The notes: generated from the sequence alone by a model not told the origin. DNA of 64,000 nt from TMP-24 sp046348855 (GCA_046348855.1 JAXMDK010000014.1:1-64000); one strand, 5' to 3'. Shown: positions 24,982 to 34,780, numbered from the stretch's first letter. Program-made: numbers and translations.

Positions 24982-26141
24982 GTGGCAAGATCTGCGACAA
25001 GTCGTGCCATGAAGTCCAGTCCCGCCCGGAATTCGGACAGTTCCAGATATTCGTCGGGCTGGTGGGCCTGGGCGATGTCGCCCGGTCCGCAGACCACCGC
25101 CGAATAGCCGGCGCGCTGGAAATGGCCGCCCTCGGTTCCGTAGCTGACGACGTGGCTGGCGTTGTCGCCGGTCAGGCGGCGGGCCAGCGCCTCGGCCGCC
25201 CCGCCGGATTCGGGGCGCAGCATCGGCATGTCGAAATAGCGGTCGAGCGTGATCGAGCAGCCGGGATGGACGGCCCGCATTCCGGCCTCGACCCGCGCCG
25301 CCTCGGCCTCGAACGCGGCCTGCCAGTCGGCCGAGGCCTCGCCGGGAACCGTGCGCACGTCGATGGTCATGTCGCAATCGCCGGCGGTGATGTTGTCTGC
25401 AGTCCCGCCGGCAATCCGGCCGACATGCAGCGTCGTCCACGGCGGCTCGAAGGGCGCGGCCAGCGGCCCCGGCGTCCTTGCCCGGTTCTCGGCGTTCCGC
25501 GCATTCACCCAGCCGATCAGCCGCCCTGCCTCCATCACCGCCGACACGCCCCGGTCGATCCGCGAGGAATGGACTTCGTAACCCTTCAGGTGGACCTTGT
25601 AGCCGAGGCCGCCCTTGTGGCCGGTGACGACCTTCATCCGGCTGGGCTCGCCCACGATCACCGCCGCCGCGCGCGGCAGAAGCCGGGCCATCTCCTCGAC
25701 CATGCCGATACAGCCGTCGCAGCCCAGTTCCTCGTCATAGGACAGCGCCAGTTGCAGGGGCCGTTTCACCCCGGCGGCCAGCGCCATCGGCACGGCGGCC
25801 AGCGCCAGCGCGACGAAGCCCTTCATATCGCAGGTGCCGCGCCCGTAAAGCCGGCCGTCACGCTCGGCCACCATCCAGGGGTCCGAGGTCCAGGCCTGCC
25901 CGTCGACCGGCACCACGTCCGTGTGCCCCGACAGGACCACGCCACCCGGCACGTCGGGCCCAATCTGGGCGTAAAGGTTGGCCTTGGTCCTGTCAGCATT
26001 CCAGACCCGCTGCGACCGGACGCCAAGCCCGGCCAGCCAGCCCTCGACCCAGTCGATCAGCGGCAGGTTCGTGTCGCGGCTGACCGTGGGAAAGGCCACA
26101 AGCCGGGCGAGCAGGCTGCGAGCCTCGTCAAGATTCGTCAT
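24978..26141 (-). CDS. argE: acetylornithine deacetylase (ArgE-type M20 peptidase)
   Basis: 387 residues from the ATG at 26141; upstream open frame is non-coding. Metal-binding motifs: SGHTDVVPVDGQAW, GRGTCDMKG, catalytic DEELGCDG, and the late HQPDEYLEL. It hydrolyses N2-acetylornithine or another N-acyl amino acid. Coupling to a DAO oxidoreductase and closeness to a peptide transporter suggest a catabolic rather than arginine-biosynthetic role, so the argE name is by similarity only. Confidence 0.85.
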   Translation of the reverse strand: MTNLDEARSLLARLVAFPTVSRDTNLPLIDWVEGWLAGLGVRSQRVWNADRTKANLYAQIGPDVPGGVVLSGHTDVVPVDGQAWTSDPWMVAERDGRLYGRGTCDMKGFVALALAAVPMALAAGVKRPLQLALSYDEELGCDGCIGMVEEMARLLPRAAAVIVGEPSRMKVVTGHKGGLGYKVHLKGYEVHSSRIDRGVSAVMEAGRLIGWVNARNAENRARTPGPLAAPFEPPWTTLHVGRIAGGTADNITAGDCDMTIDVRTVPGEASADWQAAFEAEAARVEAGMRAVHPGCSITLDRYFDMPMLRPESGGAAEALARRLTGDNASHVVSYGTEGGHFQRAGYSAVVCGPGDIAQAHQPDEYLELSEFRAGLDFMARLVADLAT

Positions 26142-26367
26142 CGCATCCCCCGATTCAGCCGCTGCCCGACCGGACCCTAGCCGAAGTCCATCCCGGCCGG
26201 ATCGCACATTCTGCATCGGTGGACGGGCAGAGTGCATGAATTCGGCCCGATTCAACCGGCAATAAATCAGTGTTGCCCGGTGGGCAAAAATATCTAACAC
26301 TTCCGACAAAGAAGCCGGGGAAAACCCCGGAGTAAAAAAAGAAAAAAGTCCGACTGGGGAGTCGTAC
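26142..26367. promoter_or_regulatory. divergent argE / peptide-transporter control region
   Basis: 226 bases. A 6+3+6 dyad TTGCCC-GGT-GGGCAA (26273-26287) sits in an AT-rich patch suited to an operator. A hairpin CCGGGG-AAAA-CCCCGG (26315-26330) is followed by an A-rich leader just before the first transporter gene. No definite promoter boxes chosen. Confidence 0.4.
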
Positions 26368-27372
26368 ATGCCCGATGGGGCCAAGCCCGTCCTTGACGTC
26401 AGGGGCCTCGGCACCGTGTTCAGGACACGTGCCGGCGACATCCATGCCGTCAATGACGTGACCTTTGAAATCCGCCCCGGCGAGCTTCTGGGCGTGGTCG
26501 GCGAAAGCGGGTCGGGCAAGTCGGTGACGATGATGTCGCTTCTGGGCCTCCTGCCCTCGCCGCCCGCCGACGTTCATTCCGGCACCGTGACCTTCGAGGG
26601 TCAGGACTTGCTGAAAACTTCTCGCGAACAGCTGCGCGCCGTGCGCGGCGGCGGCATCGGCTTCATCTTCCAGGACCCGATGACCTCGCTCAATCCGGTG
26701 TTCACGGTGGGCTATCAGATCATGGAACCGCTGCGCCGCCATCTGGGCATGGACAAGGCCCGGGCACGCGAACGGGCGCGCGAACTGCTGGACCTGGTCG
26801 GCATTCCCGACGCCGGCACCCGGCTGCGCGACTATCCCCACCAGTTTTCAGGCGGCATGCGCCAGCGGGTGATGATCGCCATCGCGCTGGCCTGCGACCC
26901 CAAGGTGCTGATCGCCGACGAGCCGACCACCGCGCTGGACGTGACCATCCAGGCCCAGATCATCGAACTGGTGCGCGACCTGCGCCGCAAGCTGGGCATG
27001 GCGATCGTCTGGATCACCCACGACCTCGGCGTAATCGCCGGCATCGCCGACCGGGTGATGGTGATGTACGGCGGCCAGATCGTCGAACAGGGTCCGGTGG
27101 CCCATGTCTTCGCCCATCCGCAGCATCCCTATACGCGGGCGCTTCTGAAAACCGTGCCGTCGGTTCGCGGCGAACGGGCGGCAAAGCTGAACGTGATCGA
27201 GGGCCAGCCGCCGATCCTGACCGCGCCACCGGCGGCCTGCGCGTTCCGCGCCCGCTGCGCAATGGCGTTCGAACGCTGCGGGCGCGAGAATCCGGCGCGC
27301 GTTCCGGTCGGGCACGGCCATGACGTCGCCTGTTTCTGGGACCCCGAAACCGGAGGCGCGCGCCATGGCTGA
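26368..27372 (+). CDS. dipeptide/oligopeptide ABC transporter ATP-binding protein (DppD/OppD-like)
   Basis: 334 residues. Walker A GESGSGKS, signature FSGGMRQRVMIA, Walker B VLIADEPTTALD and H-loop WITHDLGV are intact. The C-terminal oligopeptide/dipeptide domain has PPAACAFRARCAMAFERC, the cysteine pattern often carrying an Fe-S-like site in this family. First gene of a five-gene importer operon; its end overlaps the next start by 8 bases. Confidence 0.94.
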   Translation: MPDGAKPVLDVRGLGTVFRTRAGDIHAVNDVTFEIRPGELLGVVGESGSGKSVTMMSLLGLLPSPPADVHSGTVTFEGQDLLKTSREQLRAVRGGGIGFIFQDPMTSLNPVFTVGYQIMEPLRRHLGMDKARARERARELLDLVGIPDAGTRLRDYPHQFSGGMRQRVMIAIALACDPKVLIADEPTTALDVTIQAQIIELVRDLRRKLGMAIVWITHDLGVIAGIADRVMVMYGGQIVEQGPVAHVFAHPQHPYTRALLKTVPSVRGERAAKLNVIEGQPPILTAPPAACAFRARCAMAFERCGRENPARVPVGHGHDVACFWDPETGGARHG

Positions 27373-28417
27373 CGGCAGCATGAAGGCGCTGGTCAAGGTT
27401 CGCGGCCTGAAGATGTATTTCCCGATCACCGCCGGGCTACTGCGCCGCAAGGTCGGCGACGTGAAGGCGGTCGACGGGCTGAGCTTCGACATCTACGAAG
27501 GCGAGACGCTGGGGCTGGTCGGCGAATCCGGTTGCGGCAAGTCGACCTGCGGGCGCGCCCTCCTGCGGCTTTACGACCCGACCGAAGGCAGCATCATCAT
27601 CGGCGACGATGACGTGGCCGCCGCCAGCGGCCCGGCGCTGCGCGCCATGCGGCCACGGATGCAGATGGTCTTCCAGGACCCGCAGGCCAGCCTGAACCCG
27701 CGCATGACGGTGGCCGACATCATCGGCGAACCGCTTGAGGAACACACGACACTCGACCGCCAGAAGAAGCTCGCGCGCATCTACGAACTGATGGATGCGG
27801 TCGGCCTGAACCGCGCCTTCGCCAACCGCTACCCCCACGCCTTTTCCGGCGGCCAGCGCCAGCGGATCGGCATTGCCCGCGCGCTGGCGCTGAACCCGCG
27901 CTTCATCGTCTGCGACGAACCGATCGCCGCGCTCGACGTGTCGATCCAGGCCCAGGTGGTCAACCTGCTGGAAGAGCTTCAGGACCGGCTGGGCCTGACC
28001 TACCTGTTCATCAGCCACGACCTGTCGATGGTGCGCCATATCGCCGACCGGGTGGCGGTGATGTATCTGGGGCGCATCGTCGAACTGGCCGGGCGCGACG
28101 CGCTGTTCGATGCGCCGCTGCATCCCTATACCGAGGCGCTTCTGTCGGCGATCCCCGAGGCCGATCCCGACGCCGAGGCCGCGCGCGAACGGATCATCCT
28201 GAAGGGCGACGTGCCCTCGCCCGCCAATCCGCCCAAGGGCTGCAATTTCTGCACCCGCTGCCCCAAGGTCATGGACATCTGCAAGACGGTCAAGCCCGAC
28301 CTGATCGAGGTCGAGCCGGGCCGCCATGTCGCTTGCCACCTGTACCCGACACCAACAGACCATCCCCGCAAGATGGCATCCGAGGACGACGAGCACCCAA
28401 CAAGGAGAAGCACATGA
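27365..28417 (+). CDS. dipeptide/oligopeptide ABC transporter ATP-binding protein (DppF/OppF-like)
   Basis: 350 residues starting MADGSMKALVKVRGLKMYFP. Walker A GESGCGKS, signature FSGGQRQRIGIA and Walker B FIVCDEPIAALD are visible. The C-terminal CNFCTRCPKVMDIC cysteine cluster is typical. It partners the preceding ATPase; the two form the NBD heterodimer. Stop overlaps the binding-protein start as ATGA. Confidence 0.94.
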   Translation: MADGSMKALVKVRGLKMYFPITAGLLRRKVGDVKAVDGLSFDIYEGETLGLVGESGCGKSTCGRALLRLYDPTEGSIIIGDDDVAAASGPALRAMRPRMQMVFQDPQASLNPRMTVADIIGEPLEEHTTLDRQKKLARIYELMDAVGLNRAFANRYPHAFSGGQRQRIGIARALALNPRFIVCDEPIAALDVSIQAQVVNLLEELQDRLGLTYLFISHDLSMVRHIADRVAVMYLGRIVELAGRDALFDAPLHPYTEALLSAIPEADPDAEAARERIILKGDVPSPANPPKGCNFCTRCPKVMDICKTVKPDLIEVEPGRHVACHLYPTPTDHPRKMASEDDEHPTRRST

Positions 28418-30117
28418 GACTGAAAGCAGCACTGATGGGGGCGGCGGCGGCGGTGGCCTTCGCTCCGGCGGCGATGGCCGAACGTGGCTCCGACGGCAAT
28501 GTCAACGTGATCTACTGGCAGGCGCCGTCGATCCTGAACCCCTATCTGTCCTCGGGCACCAAGGACATCGAATCCTCGTCGCTGGTCATCGAGCCTCTGG
28601 CCGGCTTCGACGAAAAGGGCGACGTCTTCCCGCGCCTGGCCGAGGACATTCCCACGGTCGAAAACGGCGGCGTGTCGAAGGACCTGACCTCGATCACCTG
28701 GAAGCTGAAGAAGGGGCTCCTGTGGTCGGATGGCACGCCGGTGACATCGGCCGACGTGGCCTTCACCTATCAATATTGCACGGCGCCGGATGGCGGCTGC
28801 GCCCAGGGCGCGCACTTCGACGGGATCAAGAGCGTCGAGACCCCGGACGACCAGACCATCGTCATCACCTTCACCGCGCCGAAGCCCAACCCCTACCTCG
28901 CCTTCGTGGGCGGCCAGTCGCCGATCCTGCAGAAGGCCCAGTTCGCCGACTGCCTTGGCGCGGCGGCGCCCACCTGCACCGAACAGAACTTCCACCCGAT
29001 CGGCACCGGCCCGTTCCGCGTCAAGGACTTCAAGACCGGCGACGTGGTGCAGCTGGAGGCCAACCCGAACTACCGCGATCCCAACAAGCCGGCCTTCGCC
29101 ACCATGACGCTGAAAGGCGGCGGCGATGCCGAGGCGGCGGCGCGGGCGGTGATGGAGACCGGCGAATTCGACTATGCCTGGAACACCCAGATCAACCCCG
29201 ACCTTCAGGCGCAGATGACCGCCGCCGGCAAGGGCCATTTCGTCAATGCCTTCGGCACGCTCGTCGAACGCATCGAGATGAACATGACCGACCCGTCGCC
29301 CGACCTGGCCGAGGGCGAACGTTCGACCGTCAAGCATCCGCACCCGATCCTGTCGGACCCCAACATCCGTCTGGCGCTGTCTAAGGCGATCGACCGGCAG
29401 GCGCTGGTGGACGTGGGCTATGGCGAGGCCGGCAAGCCGACCTGCAGCGTGGTCCCGGCGCCCGAGGTCTATGCCTCGACCAACACCGATTGCATCAAGC
29501 AGGATCTGGAAGGGGCCAAGAAGCTTCTGGATGACGCCGGCTGGAAGGACACCGACGGCGACGGCATCCGCGACAAGGACGGCAAGAAGCTGCACCTCCT
29601 TTACCAGACCTCGACCAACCCGGTGCGTCAGGACGTGCAGGCGCTGGTCAAGGGCTGGTGGAACGAAATCGGGGTGGATGTCGAACTGAAGAACATCGAC
29701 GCTTCGGTCTATTTCGGCGGCGACGCCGGATCGCCCGACACGTTCGAAAAGTTCTATGCCGACGTCGAGATGTACGCCAACAACTTCGACGGCACCAATC
29801 CCGAAGCTTACCTCGCGGGCTACCTCTGCTCGAAGATCCCGGGGCCGGACAACCAGTGGCAGGGCGAGAACATCCCGCGCTTCTGCGACCCGGAATATGA
29901 CAAGCTGGTCGCCGAACTGGCCAAGACCAGTGACATGACCCAGCGCGGCGAGCTGGCCAAGAAGATGAACGACATGGTGTCGGCCGTCGGAATGGCCAGC
30001 ATGGCGCTGATCGACCGCGGCCGGCTGTCGGCGGCGTCTAACACGCTGGGCGGCGTGGTCGTGAACGCCTGGGACACCGAACTGTGGAACGCCCAGGACT
30101 GGACGCGCGTCAAGTAA
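28414..30117 (+). CDS. peptide ABC transporter substrate-binding protein (family 5)
   Basis: 567 residues. Sec signal peptide MRLKAALMGAAAAVAFAPAAMA, cleaved after AMA. The SBP family 5 fold shows PSILNPYLSSGTKDIESSSLV, PIGTGPFRVKDFKTGD, and DAGWKDTDGDGIRDKDGKK. AAGGAG at 28402-28407 is a strong ribosome site, stronger than those of its partners, as usual for the periplasmic receptor. Ligand unknown; neighbours point to modified amino acids or peptides. Confidence 0.93.
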   Translation: MRLKAALMGAAAAVAFAPAAMAERGSDGNVNVIYWQAPSILNPYLSSGTKDIESSSLVIEPLAGFDEKGDVFPRLAEDIPTVENGGVSKDLTSITWKLKKGLLWSDGTPVTSADVAFTYQYCTAPDGGCAQGAHFDGIKSVETPDDQTIVITFTAPKPNPYLAFVGGQSPILQKAQFADCLGAAAPTCTEQNFHPIGTGPFRVKDFKTGDVVQLEANPNYRDPNKPAFATMTLKGGGDAEAAARAVMETGEFDYAWNTQINPDLQAQMTAAGKGHFVNAFGTLVERIEMNMTDPSPDLAEGERSTVKHPHPILSDPNIRLALSKAIDRQALVDVGYGEAGKPTCSVVPAPEVYASTNTDCIKQDLEGAKKLLDDAGWKDTDGDGIRDKDGKKLHLLYQTSTNPVRQDVQALVKGWWNEIGVDVELKNIDASVYFGGDAGSPDTFEKFYADVEMYANNFDGTNPEAYLAGYLCSKIPGPDNQWQGENIPRFCDPEYDKLVAELAKTSDMTQRGELAKKMNDMVSAVGMASMALIDRGRLSAASNTLGGVVVNAWDTELWNAQDWTRVK

Positions 30118-30130
30118 GCGCCTGACTTGC

Positions 30131-30152
30131 GGGGCCGCGCCAGCGCGGCCCC
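30131..30152 (+). terminator. intercistronic hairpin after the binding-protein gene
   Basis: GGGGCCGCG-CCAG-CGCGGCCCC, 9-bp perfect arms with a 4-base loop, then GGCCTTTC. Likely an attenuator or 3'-end stabiliser giving more binding protein than permease. Confidence 0.55.
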
Positions 30153-30192
30153 GGCCTTTCGCTGAAGATGCGACCATTGCGGGATCCGGGCC

Positions 30193-31200
30193 ATGCTGAC
30201 CTACATCATCCGAAGGCTCTTGATCGCGGTGCCGACGCTCCTGCTGATCAGCCTGGTCATCTTCCTGCTGGTCGACTTCGCCCCCGGCTCGCCGATGAGC
30301 GAAATCCCCCTGACGGTGCCGCCCGAGGTCAAGAAGAAGATGATCGAGGCGATGGGCGCCGACCAGCCGGTGTTCGTGCGCTATGTCCTGTGGCTGCGCC
30401 AGTTCTTCTGGGTCGAGCCCGCCTACTGGATCGACGGCCATTTCGGCACCCATCTGGCCGGCGGCGCCCAACGCATCCTCAGCTACCAGACCCGCAGCCC
30501 AGTCTTCATCACCATCGGCGAGCGCATTCCCCAGACGCTGACCGTCATCGGCTCGGCCTATCTGGTCGGCGTGCTGATCGCGCTGCCGATCGGCATCTAT
30601 TCGGCCTACCGGCAATATTCCTGGTTCGACCAGGCCGGCACCTTCTTCGCGATGATCGGCTTTTCGGTCCCGACCTTCTTCACCGGCGTCCTGCTGATCG
30701 TCATCTTCGCGGCCAAGCTGCAGTGGTTCCCGTCGGTCTATGACACGACGCTGCGTGTGACAGACTGGGCGAGCTTCCTGAAACAGGTGCGCCAGATGGT
30801 GCTGCCGGTCACGGTGCTGGCGATGTTCAACGCCGCCACGATCAGCCGCTACATGCGCTCGTCGATGCTGGACAACCTCGGGCAGGACTATGTGCGCACC
30901 GCCCGCGCCAAGGGCATGGGCGAAGGCACCGTGGTACTGAAGCATGTGCTGCGCAATTCGATGATCCCGGTGGTGACCGTCATCGCGCTGGGGATCCCGT
31001 CGATCTTCGGCGGCGCGATCATCACCGAGCAAGTGTTCAAGGTGAACGGACTGGGCGCGGCGCTGATCGGGGCGATCCATGCCAACGACCTGCCGATGGT
31101 GCAGACCCTGACCTTCATCTTCGCGGTGCTGATCGTCCTGTTCAACCTGATTGCCGACGTGCTTTACGGCATTCTCGACCCGAGGATCCGCTATGCTTGA
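30193..31200 (+). CDS. peptide ABC transporter permease (DppB/OppB-like)
   Basis: 335 residues. N-terminal MLTYIIRRLLIAVPTLLLI and six-helix pattern typical of DppB. The cytoplasmic EAA loop is seen as YVRTARAKGMGEGTVVLKH. It forms the channel with the next gene. Ends 8 bases into the next ORF. Confidence 0.94.
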   Translation: MLTYIIRRLLIAVPTLLLISLVIFLLVDFAPGSPMSEIPLTVPPEVKKKMIEAMGADQPVFVRYVLWLRQFFWVEPAYWIDGHFGTHLAGGAQRILSYQTRSPVFITIGERIPQTLTVIGSAYLVGVLIALPIGIYSAYRQYSWFDQAGTFFAMIGFSVPTFFTGVLLIVIFAAKLQWFPSVYDTTLRVTDWASFLKQVRQMVLPVTVLAMFNAATISRYMRSSMLDNLGQDYVRTARAKGMGEGTVVLKHVLRNSMIPVVTVIALGIPSIFGGAIITEQVFKVNGLGAALIGAIHANDLPMVQTLTFIFAVLIVLFNLIADVLYGILDPRIRYA

Positions 31201-32128
31201 CGCAGGTTCATCCGCCCCCCTGACGCTTGCCCCGCCGCGCAGCCAATGGCGTGACGTGTGGGACCAGTTCCGCACCCACAAGGGCGCGCTGATCGGCATG
31301 ACCGTGTTCTTCACGCTGGTCGCCTTCGTGCTGATCGGGCCGTTCCTTTGGCGCTACGACCCGAGCTTCATCGAGCCCGACGCGCTGAAGATGATCAAGT
31401 CGCGCAACCAGCCGCCGAGCTGGGCCCATCCGATCGGCACCGACCAGTTGGGCCGCGACATGCTGGCGCGGATGATCGCCGGCGGCAAGGTGTCGATCGC
31501 GGTCGGCTTCGTGGCTATGACCATCTCGATCTGCTTCGGCACCCTCGTCGGCGTCTGCGCCGGTTTCTTCCGCCGGCTCGACGGGCCGCTGATGCGGTTC
31601 ACCGACCTGTTCCTGGCGCTGCCGCTCTTGCCGCTACTGCTGGTCATGGTGATGCTGTTCCGCGATGCGCTGGCCGGGATCATGGGGCCGGCGCTTGGCA
31701 CCTTCACCCTGATCGTGACTGCCATCGGCGTGACCAGCTGGATGCAGTCGGCGCGGGTGGTGCGCGGCGAGGTGCTGGCGCTGAAGGAGCGCGAATTCGT
31801 GCTGGCGGCACGGTCGATCGGCACGCCGTCGCGGCGGCTGATCCTGCGCCATGTGCTGCCCAACGTCGTCTCGCCGGTAATGGTGGCGGCAACGCTGAAC
31901 ATCGCCGACGCGATCATCACCGAAAGCGCGTTGTCGTTCCTGGGCCTCGGCTTTCCGCCGGACTTTCCGACCTGGGGACGACTTCTGTTCGACGGGCTGC
32001 CCTATCTGCAGCAATATCCCGAACGGGTATTCTGGCCGGGGATCGCGATTTCGCTGACCGTGCTGTCGGTCAACTACATCGGCGACGGGCTGCGCGACGC
32101 GCTGGACCCGCGCATCCGCGGCCGCTGA
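31193..32128 (+). CDS. peptide ABC transporter permease (DppC/OppC-like)
   Basis: 311 residues. N-terminal OppC segment (WRDVWDQFRTHKGALIGM), then HPIGTDQLGRDMLARMIAG and the EAA loop EFVLAARSIGTPSRRLILRH. Last gene of the transporter operon. ATG at 31193 overlaps the DppB-like stop. Confidence 0.94.
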   Translation: MLDAGSSAPLTLAPPRSQWRDVWDQFRTHKGALIGMTVFFTLVAFVLIGPFLWRYDPSFIEPDALKMIKSRNQPPSWAHPIGTDQLGRDMLARMIAGGKVSIAVGFVAMTISICFGTLVGVCAGFFRRLDGPLMRFTDLFLALPLLPLLLVMVMLFRDALAGIMGPALGTFTLIVTAIGVTSWMQSARVVRGEVLALKEREFVLAARSIGTPSRRLILRHVLPNVVSPVMVAATLNIADAIITESALSFLGLGFPPDFPTWGRLLFDGLPYLQQYPERVFWPGIAISLTVLSVNYIGDGLRDALDPRIRGR

Positions 32129-32130
32129 AG

Positions 32131-32206
32131 GGTTTCGCCGCCTGCGCGGCAATCCACGGGAGGCGCTGCCCCCCGCACCCCCCGGGATATTTGCGAACGG
32201 AAGAAG
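32131..32206. repeat. second copy of the CCCCGGGATATTT intergenic element
   Basis: A GC-rich stretch with GCGCTGCCCCCC leads to CCCCCCGGGATATTTGCGAA (from 32177) and GGAAGAAG. It shares the 13-base core and the preceding CTGCCCC with the copy near 8131, in the same strand sense. Lies between the convergent transporter operon and the DUF3422 gene, so it may also help termination. Confidence 0.55.
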
Positions 32207-32210
32207 CCGG

Positions 32211-33494
32211 TCAGTGCATGCTGCGGCGGATGCGGCGGATCGTCAGCCAGACGAGGCCGAGGATCACCGGCACCAGCGCGGCCATCACCAGCGATTTCGG
32301 CCAGTGCTGCGCTTCGGCGAAGGGCAGCAGCGCATAGCCCGCAAGGTTCAGCGCATAATAGCTGATCGCCACCACCGACAGGCCCTCGACCGTGTGCTGG
32401 AGCCTGAGCGCCAGGTCGGCGCGGCGGTCCATGCTTTCGAGAAGCCGCTGGTTCTGGGCCGAACGCTCGACATCGACGCGGGTCGACAGAAGTTCCCCCG
32501 CCCGTTCCGCCCGCGCCGACATCTGTTCAAGCCGCCGTTCGGCCGACTTGACGGTGCGCATTGCCGGATCATAGCGGCGGCGCATGAATTCGCCGAAGGT
32601 CTGGCGGCCGAGGAAGCGGGTTTCGCGCAAGACTTCGATGCGCTGGTTGACGATCGCCTCGTAGGCGCCGGTGGCGCCGAAACGGAACGAGTGGCGGGTG
32701 GCCAGGCTTTCCAGTTCGGCGGCGATGAGCAGAAGATCGTGGAGCGCGGTTTCGGCGGCCTTGTGATCGTCGGCCATCGCCGCGACCAGCGCCGCCAGCC
32801 GCGGGTCGAGCGCATTCAGCCGGCCGGTCAGGTCGCGCGCCCGTCCGAGGCCCAGCATCGACATGGCGCGGTAGGTCTCGATCTCGCACAGGCGCTGGAT
32901 GATGCGCCCGATGCGGCGCGGCCCGGTGCCGGGGCGCACGAAGACGGCAAAGCGCATCTGCCCGGCGGCGTCGATCTGGAAATCGCCGGCGATGACCGCG
33001 CTTTCGTCCAGGACCCAGGCGGCGGCGACGCTTTCGGGCACGAACCAGGCCTCGATCTTGTCGCTGACCTCGGCCAGGTCGTCGGGCATCCATTCGACGC
33101 GGACCGACAGCGCGGCGATGCGGCGGCCCGGCGCCTCGGCCAGCCAGTCGGGGGCGAAGACCTCGGCGGCGCGGGGGTCGAACGGGCGGTCGGACACACC
33201 GCCGGTGAAGGCCGAATAGGTCACGAACTCGGTATGGCTTTCCCACTTCAGATCGAACCGGCCCAGCCGCACGGCATGGTGGTTGGCGTCGGGCGGCGGA
33301 TGGGCCGCGCCCTGCCGGTCGAGAAGCGCGATCAGGTGGGCACGGTCGGCCTGCCGGTTGCGGTTCGCGGCGTCGAGCGGTTCCTTCACCGCCAGATAGA
33401 TCGCCTGGCAGGGGACCTGCAGCGCCGGAAAGGGGCGGGCATGCAATTCGTTGACCAGCGCATAGCGCTGCGGATGATCGTCGATCGGGGACAT
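32211..33494 (-). CDS. DUF3422 family membrane protein
   Basis: 427 residues from the ATG at 33494. The family N-terminus RYALVNELHARPFPALQVP is clear; a large soluble domain is followed by a helical region (about 300-370) and two C-terminal membrane helices ending WLTIRRIRRSMH. Function unknown in all members I know. Widespread in alphaproteobacteria and usually a lone gene, as here. Confidence 0.88.
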   Translation of the reverse strand: MSPIDDHPQRYALVNELHARPFPALQVPCQAIYLAVKEPLDAANRNRQADRAHLIALLDRQGAAHPPPDANHHAVRLGRFDLKWESHTEFVTYSAFTGGVSDRPFDPRAAEVFAPDWLAEAPGRRIAALSVRVEWMPDDLAEVSDKIEAWFVPESVAAAWVLDESAVIAGDFQIDAAGQMRFAVFVRPGTGPRRIGRIIQRLCEIETYRAMSMLGLGRARDLTGRLNALDPRLAALVAAMADDHKAAETALHDLLLIAAELESLATRHSFRFGATGAYEAIVNQRIEVLRETRFLGRQTFGEFMRRRYDPAMRTVKSAERRLEQMSARAERAGELLSTRVDVERSAQNQRLLESMDRRADLALRLQHTVEGLSVVAISYYALNLAGYALLPFAEAQHWPKSLVMAALVPVILGLVWLTIRRIRRSMH

Positions 33495-33601
33495 GGGACG
33501 TGTCTCGGGTTCAGGGCCGCCGCAAAGCCTAGTGCCCCACCGCCCGAATGCACCCCCTGCCCCCGGCACACCGGCGCATACTGGTTTTTCTGCAACGCTT
33601 T

Positions 33602-34780
33602 TCAGGCCGCCGGCCGGGCGCGGGGCAGAAGCAGCACGCCGGGCAGGCACAGGCCTGCACAGGCCAGCCCCAGCCCGAAGGTCGCCGGCGCCCCGCCCCC
33701 GGCCCAGAGAGCCCCGGCGACAAGGTTGCCCGCCAGCGTCGCGGCGCCGGTCAAAAGGCCAAAGACACCGAAAGCGGTGCCGCGCCGTCCGGGCGGCGCA
33801 GCCCCCGCGACCTCGGCCGCCAGAAGTCCCTGAGTCAGGCCCATGTGAAGGCCCCAGGCCACCACTCCGGCCATGACCGGCACCACCCCGCCCCCCAGCC
33901 GCAGCAGGAGATCGGCCAGCACCAGCAACCCCACGCCCGCGGCCAGAAGACCGCGCGCGCCGATCCGGTCGGACAGGTGGCCGGCCGGCCAGGCCGACAG
34001 CGCGTAGGCCACGTTCATCGCCACCAGCACCAGCGGCGCCTGCGCCGCGCCGAGGCCGGCATCGTTGGCGCGCAGGATCAGGAAGGCGTCGCTGAAGCGG
34101 GCGAAGGTCAGGACGGTGGCGAAGGCCACCACCACGAAGAAGGGCCGGCCCAGCGCGGCAGCCCCCTGCCAGGTCGCCCGGCCGGGCCGGTCGTGATGGG
34201 CGGTGGCGGGGCGCTCCTCGCGCACGAACAGCGCAAGGGTCGCGACCGACAGGATCGCCGGAACGATCGCCACCGCGAACACCGCCCGCATGTCACCGGC
34301 GAACAGGCCCATCAGCAGGATCGCCAGCGCCGGCCCGGCGAAGGCGCCGATCGTATCGAGCGACTGGCGCAGGCCGTAGGCGGCGCCGTGCTGTTCGGGC
34401 GGGACCATGTCGGCGATCAGCGCGTCGCGGGGCGCGCCACGGATCCCCTTGCCCACCCGGTCGGCAAAGCGGGCGACCAGGATGGCGGCCGGAATCCCCG
34501 CCAGTGCGAACAGCGGCTTGGTCACGGCGCTGAGCCCATATCCGGCGATGGCCAGCGGCTTGCGCCGCCCGGTCCGGTCGCTGAGGATGCCCGAGACCGG
34601 CTTGACGAACGAGGCCGTCGCCTCTCCCACCCCTTCGATCACGCCCATCCACAGCGCCGACGCGCCGAGCGTTCCGGTCAGGAACAAGGGCAAAAGCGCG
34701 TGGATCATCTCGGACGAGATGTCCATGAACAGGCTGACAAGGCCCAGGGCGACGACGCCGCGCGGCAGGGATTTCGGCAT
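33602..34780 (-). CDS. MFS transporter
   Basis: 392 residues, about 12 helices. N-terminal LGLVSLFMDISSEMIHALLPL and loop GILSDRTGRRKPLAIAGYG are typical of a widespread MFS branch of unknown substrate; FADRVGKGIRGAPRDALIAD is a second family hallmark. Separated from the upstream hydrolase gene by a strong hairpin. Confidence 0.87.
   Translation of the reverse strand: MPKSLPRGVVALGLVSLFMDISSEMIHALLPLFLTGTLGASALWMGVIEGVGEATASFVKPVSGILSDRTGRRKPLAIAGYGLSAVTKPLFALAGIPAAILVARFADRVGKGIRGAPRDALIADMVPPEQHGAAYGLRQSLDTIGAFAGPALAILLMGLFAGDMRAVFAVAIVPAILSVATLALFVREERPATAHHDRPGRATWQGAAALGRPFFVVVAFATVLTFARFSDAFLILRANDAGLGAAQAPLVLVAMNVAYALSAWPAGHLSDRIGARGLLAAGVGLLVLADLLLRLGGGVVPVMAGVVAWGLHMGLTQGLLAAEVAGAAPPGRRGTAFGVFGLLTGAATLAGNLVAGALWAGGGAPATFGLGLACAGLCLPGVLLLPRARPAA

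Noticed and set aside
28126..31314. More than 1000-codon minus-strand open frame opposite the peptide transporter
   Set aside because: High GC gives long antisense frames; the plus strand carries intact ABC transporter genes with clear motifs.
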